DNA from: Duganella sp. CF458
Lineage (GTDB): Bacteria; Pseudomonadota; Gammaproteobacteria; Burkholderiales; Burkholderiaceae_D
DNA length: 64,000 nt
Reading direction: 5' to 3'
Assembly: GCF_900113115.1 (NCBI RefSeq)
Contig: NZ_FOOF01000001.1
Location: 186,001 to 250,000, forward strand
The translations under genes and the position numbers were made by a program. The notes under the pieces are model-generated. The model made no database searches. It saw nothing but the letters and a program-made list of their open reading frames with translations, and had not been told where the DNA came from. Each line of letters begins with the position of its first letter. Positions within the stretch are counted from its first letter, which is position 1. Positions 63,502 to 64,000 of this stretch are shown one piece after another.

Positions 63502-64000
63502 TTGAACCTCCAGGCGGCAAAGGCAAACGGAACGGCGATCCAGGCCAGCATCACACCAGCCAGCAGGCCGGGATTGGTCATATGCTCCGGCATCACGGTG
63601 GCCAGGCCATACAGCCCCTGCACCTGCTCGGAGCTGAAGATATTCAGCAGGCGGAACACGTCGGCGGGATTGAGCAACAGGATGGCACCGAACACGCTGC
63701 TGTCAAACGCACCCTGCGACAGCACCAGTACTCCCATCAGCACCATGTCGAACACCAGCACGAACATGAACCAGAGGGCGATCGCCAGGCCGCTGGCCCG
63801 GATGCGGTTATGCGCCAGCACCGACAGGCACAGCGACATGCTCAGGAAGGCCAGCCCCAGCAGGATGGCGCTGCCGGCAAAGCCGAAGAAATGCATGGCA
63901 TCGCGCGCATCGAGCTGGTTTGAGAGTGCCAGCAATGCCACGCCAAAGCCAAGCGCGGTCGATGCCGCCAGCGCGGCCGCCAAGCCGGTAAACTTCCCGA
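63498..64000 (-). CDS. nosY: NosY ABC-type permease (5' part outside the window)
   Basis: C-terminal part, about 167 residues, of a membrane permease of the NosDFY system, needed for maturation of the NosZ copper centre. Four helices are seen: SAILLGLAFLSMSLCLSVLAHN, SGLAIALWFMFVLVFDMVLMGVLVL, and a C-terminal LLAGVMLAWIAVPFAFAAWRFK. The VFRLLNIFSSEQ segment is NosY-like. Full NosY is about 275 residues, so the start lies beyond the right edge. nosD and nosF should follow. Confidence 0.88.
   Translation of the reverse strand, partial: GKFTGLAAALAASTALGFGVALLALSNQLDARDAMHFFGFAGSAILLGLAFLSMSLCLSVLAHNRIRASGLAIALWFMFVLVFDMVLMGVLVLSQGAFDSSVFGAILLLNPADVFRLLNIFSSEQVQGLYGLATVMPEHMTNPGLLAGVMLAWIAVPFAFAAWRFK

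Noticed and set aside
1..64000. CRISPR arrays, tRNA or rRNA genes, insertion sequences, attachment sites
   Set aside because: No regularly spaced repeats, cloverleaf-like segments or transposase/integrase proteins were seen.

Overview
The window looks like a chromosome segment of a betaproteobacterium of the Oxalobacteraceae (Massilia/Duganella-like). This is inferred from the high GC content, the protein styles (RNase G, WaaF, LpxO, RhlE, TrhO, PEP-CTERM proteins) and the short palindromes built on GGGGTCA words. It is densely coded: no gene-free stretch exceeds about 200 bases. No rRNA, tRNA, CRISPR array, transposase or integrase was seen.

Layout. 0-9.5 kb: RNase G, a chemoreceptor, LPS core genes (heptosyltransferase II and a family 2 glycosyltransferase) and a FixL/FixJ-like two-component pair. 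9.5-16.4 kb: two small proteins separated by a perfect 76-bp palindrome, an AlgI-type O-acyltransferase with a partner protein, and dnaE. 16.5-20 kb: cytochrome c551, trhO, a bidirectional terminator, rhlE. 20-31 kb: a propeller-GGDEF sensor, an Nramp-related transporter with a changed metal site, a second periplasmic binding protein, LpxO, a methyltransferase, a hydrolase divergent from an XRE/MmyB regulator, and two tandem PEP-CTERM proteins of lower GC.

31-53 kb is the main feature: a pectin/galacturonate utilisation locus. Extracytoplasmic enzymes (an acetylesterase-pectate lyase fusion, GH28, GH105, an esterase-GH43 fusion, DUF4861) and a TonB-dependent receptor sit with a full oxidative galacturonate route: uronate dehydrogenase, SMP-30 lactonase, galactarate dehydratase, 5-dehydro-4-deoxyglucarate dehydratase and 2-oxoglutarate semialdehyde dehydrogenase, plus an MFS transporter. 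Two divergent FCD-type GntR regulators lie in the middle. A FadR-like operator, TGGYCNGACCA, recurs in front of one regulator, the lyase fusion, the GH105/garD divergent pair and the receptor. In three or four cases it fills the 17-bp spacer of a recognisable promoter, which predicts one coherent pectin regulon.

53-61 kb: an HD-GYP protein, a small secreted protein, a GMC oxidoreductase, a cyclodextrin glucanotransferase-like enzyme closely matching the Gram-positive type, an NHL-repeat protein, a YbaN-like protein and a MEDS-domain protein. 61-64 kb: a cupin with a 10-base G tract, then apbE (nosX-like), a c-type cytochrome, nosL and the 3' part of nosY, the distal end of a nitrous oxide reductase cluster that continues past the right edge.
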